From a candidate division KSB1 bacterium (GTDB taxonomy: Bacteria > Zhuqueibacterota > Zhuqueibacteria > Residuimicrobiales > Krinioviventaceae): a stretch of DNA of 64,000 nucleotides. The stretch covers positions 620,001 through 684,000 of the forward strand of contig JAXHMJ010000005.1 of NCBI GenBank assembly GCA_034521575.1, written 5' to 3'. Shown in pieces: positions 62,779 through 64,000 of the stretch (positions are counted from its first letter, which is position 1; each line of letters starts with the position of its first letter). The notes beneath the pieces were generated by a model, which was not told where the DNA came from, did not search any database, and worked only from the letters and a program-made list of their open reading frames with translations. The position numbers and the translations under genes were made by a program.

Positions 62779-64000
62779 TCAGCCAGGTAGGTAAAACTGC
62801 ACGGTGTAAAATGTAGCCGGACTCAGCGTATGCTGCCATTTCAACGTTGCCATATTAATTGTTTTTTCCTGAGGTCCTTTTAACCAATAACCGCCCCAGG
62901 GAGCATAAGCTTTGTTGTCATAGGGAGAGCGTACATCCGCATTCGGTTGCCAGCGCGCTTCCTGAGAAGATTCCATATTATTCCAATTGCTCTCGGTATA
63001 GGTCGCACTTTTATACCATCCTCTGAGCACATTCAGCGTAAGCTTTTTGTTCGAGGAAAAATAATAGTTTAATTTTGCCTGTGCGTTGTACTCTGGATTG
63101 TAAGCGTGAGCCTGCGGGAAAATATTAACACCGCGTTTATAGCGTCCGGTAAGCAACAGTGTAAAATTCTCCGTCAAGGCGCCGTAAAGTGTGCCTTCAA
63201 TTTCATGCTCGGCACGTTCGGTATAGTCGCCTAACACATCATCGGGTGTGATCTGTTCTCTGTACGTGTCCAGCAATTGATCCGCAGAGGGCACGGTTTC
63301 GCCATCCCAACCGTAGAAACGCTTGAAATAATTGGCGTAATTCTGACGTTGTGCCGGGTCCTCCAATGTACCTTCCCAGTATTCTTTGTCAAAATTTGTA
63401 TATTTCCACAAATCATCACTGTACATATTGGGGCCCCAGTGATACTGACCAGCGGGTCGCATACGATAATTGAATTTACCATGAAAATTTTGCTTTTGCC
63501 GGGAAGCTTCTTTAGTGACAACATTAACAACACCGGACATCGCATTACCATATTCAGCATTGAACCCGCCTGTCATCACTTTAACTTCCTGCATGGCCGT
63601 TGTGTTTAATCGTTGCCAGTTATCAGATAAAAGCCCACTGTTTAAAGAAGCACCGTCAACCTTGTAATTCACCTCCGAGGCCAGGCCGCCGCGAAAATAA
63701 GTGGTTTCACCGGTATTATAAACACCCACTTTTTGACTCAAGGCGCCACTTAAATCAGCAATTGGAGCTCTCTCAATGTAGCCGGCATCCATAATCTCCT
63801 GACTGCCTGTAATATCTTTATCAACCACAGGACGCTCAGAAACAATGGATATTTGTTGGCCTTCGATTACAGTGGGCTCTAATTCAAAATCAATCGTTGT
63901 TGTCTGATCCACAGCAACTCTAACATTTGTTTTTGTGACAACGGTATATCCCATCATCGTCGCACGCACCGCATAGATTCCCGGCTGCACATTAATGATG
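62779..64000 (-). CDS. TonB-dependent receptor, N-terminal part (carboxypeptidase-like and plug domains), 5'-partial
   Basis: The frame is open to the window edge (INVQPGIYAVRATMMGYTV), so the start lies beyond 64000. The first residues are the end of a carboxypeptidase-regulatory-like domain. Then comes the plug: VVDKDITGSQEIMDAGYIER, GVYNTGETTYFRGGLASEVN, VKVMTGGFNAEYGNAMSGVVN. Early barrel strands follow to 'TVQF', where a frameshift splits the gene (continued at 61119). Combined, it is a typical CarboxypepD_reg-TonB receptor. As the most upstream gene seen of the minus-strand locus, it probably lies near the promoter of the system. Confidence 0.9.
   Translation of the reverse strand, partial: IINVQPGIYAVRATMMGYTVVTKTNVRVAVDQTTTIDFELEPTVIEGQQISIVSERPVVDKDITGSQEIMDAGYIERAPIADLSGALSQKVGVYNTGETTYFRGGLASEVNYKVDGASLNSGLLSDNWQRLNTTAMQEVKVMTGGFNAEYGNAMSGVVNVVTKEASRQKQNFHGKFNYRMRPAGQYHWGPNMYSDDLWKYTNFDKEYWEGTLEDPAQRQNYANYFKRFYGWDGETVPSADQLLDTYREQITPDDVLGDYTERAEHEIEGTLYGALTENFTLLLTGRYKRGVNIFPQAHAYNPEYNAQAKLNYYFSSNKKLTLNVLRGWYKSATYTESNWNNMESSQEARWQPNADVRSPYDNKAYAPWGGYWLKGPQEKTINMATLKWQHTLSPATFYTVQFYLPG

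Overview
The window looks like a draft contig from an uncultivated member of the FCB superphylum (Bacteroidota, Ignavibacteriota, Calditrichota, KSB1 and relatives); I cannot place it more precisely. The signs are a PorV/PorQ-type outer-membrane protein, a secreted protein ending in a type IX-like (VYPNPF) sorting domain, a TonB-dependent receptor with no SusD beside it, very large Fn3/TPR secreted proteins, and a tmRNA whose tag reads ADNYNYALAA. Many genes are broken by single-base frameshifts, often next to short homopolymers and in families that should be intact. I infer that much of this is uncorrected sequencing error.

Layout. 1-10.6 kb (+): a 5'-partial giant secreted protein, a five-domain Fn3 protein and a TPR protein, probably one surface operon. 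10.8-11.3 kb: a periplasmic HMA metal-binding protein and a terminator. 11.3-14.4 kb (-): an ATP-grasp D-Ala-D-Ala-ligase-like domain fused to a DmpA-type self-processing aminopeptidase, overlapping a histone-deacetylase-family amidohydrolase. 14.6-15.0 kb (-): ssrA. 15.1-25.6 kb (+): inositol-monophosphatase-like enzyme, HAD phosphatase, a chimeric barrel/M28 protein, a large hybrid sensor kinase with two solute-binding domains, a SpoIIE-type phosphatase, purU, a cupin remnant and an acyl-CoA synthetase.

25.6-38.4 kb is an accessory, visibly AT-richer island. It holds a GTAC-rich direct repeat, a four-copy tandem array of about 232 bp, relics of a helicase and type III-like restriction-modification system, an IS630 element, an SF1 helicase with a C-terminal phospholipase-D nuclease domain, a SIR2-like gene cut by an IS1380-type element (34007-35732), a PIN toxin-antitoxin pair and a truncated DUF433 gene. 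Removing the IS1380 element and one 5-bp target duplication restores an uninterrupted 399-codon SIR2 frame directly upstream of the helicase. This pair is the best candidate for an undescribed anti-phage system.

38.4-64 kb (-) is one long scavenging locus: two ribokinases, two sugar permeases, four secreted ADP-ribosylglycohydrolase-family proteins, a secreted nucleoside hydrolase, a GH127-like furanosidase, an esterase, a glycosidase-like TIM-barrel protein, an FGE-fold protein, a URO-D-like enzyme, and a surface module (PorV-like protein, sorting-domain protein, TonB receptor). The parts match the ribose-utilisation (rus) loci known from Bacteroides, but the DraG-family enzymes are expanded and the receptor lacks SusD. 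The proposed flow is: secreted glycohydrolases release ribose or related furanoses from nucleosides or ADP-ribosylated material, the sugars cross by the TonB receptor and permeases, and ribokinases phosphorylate them.
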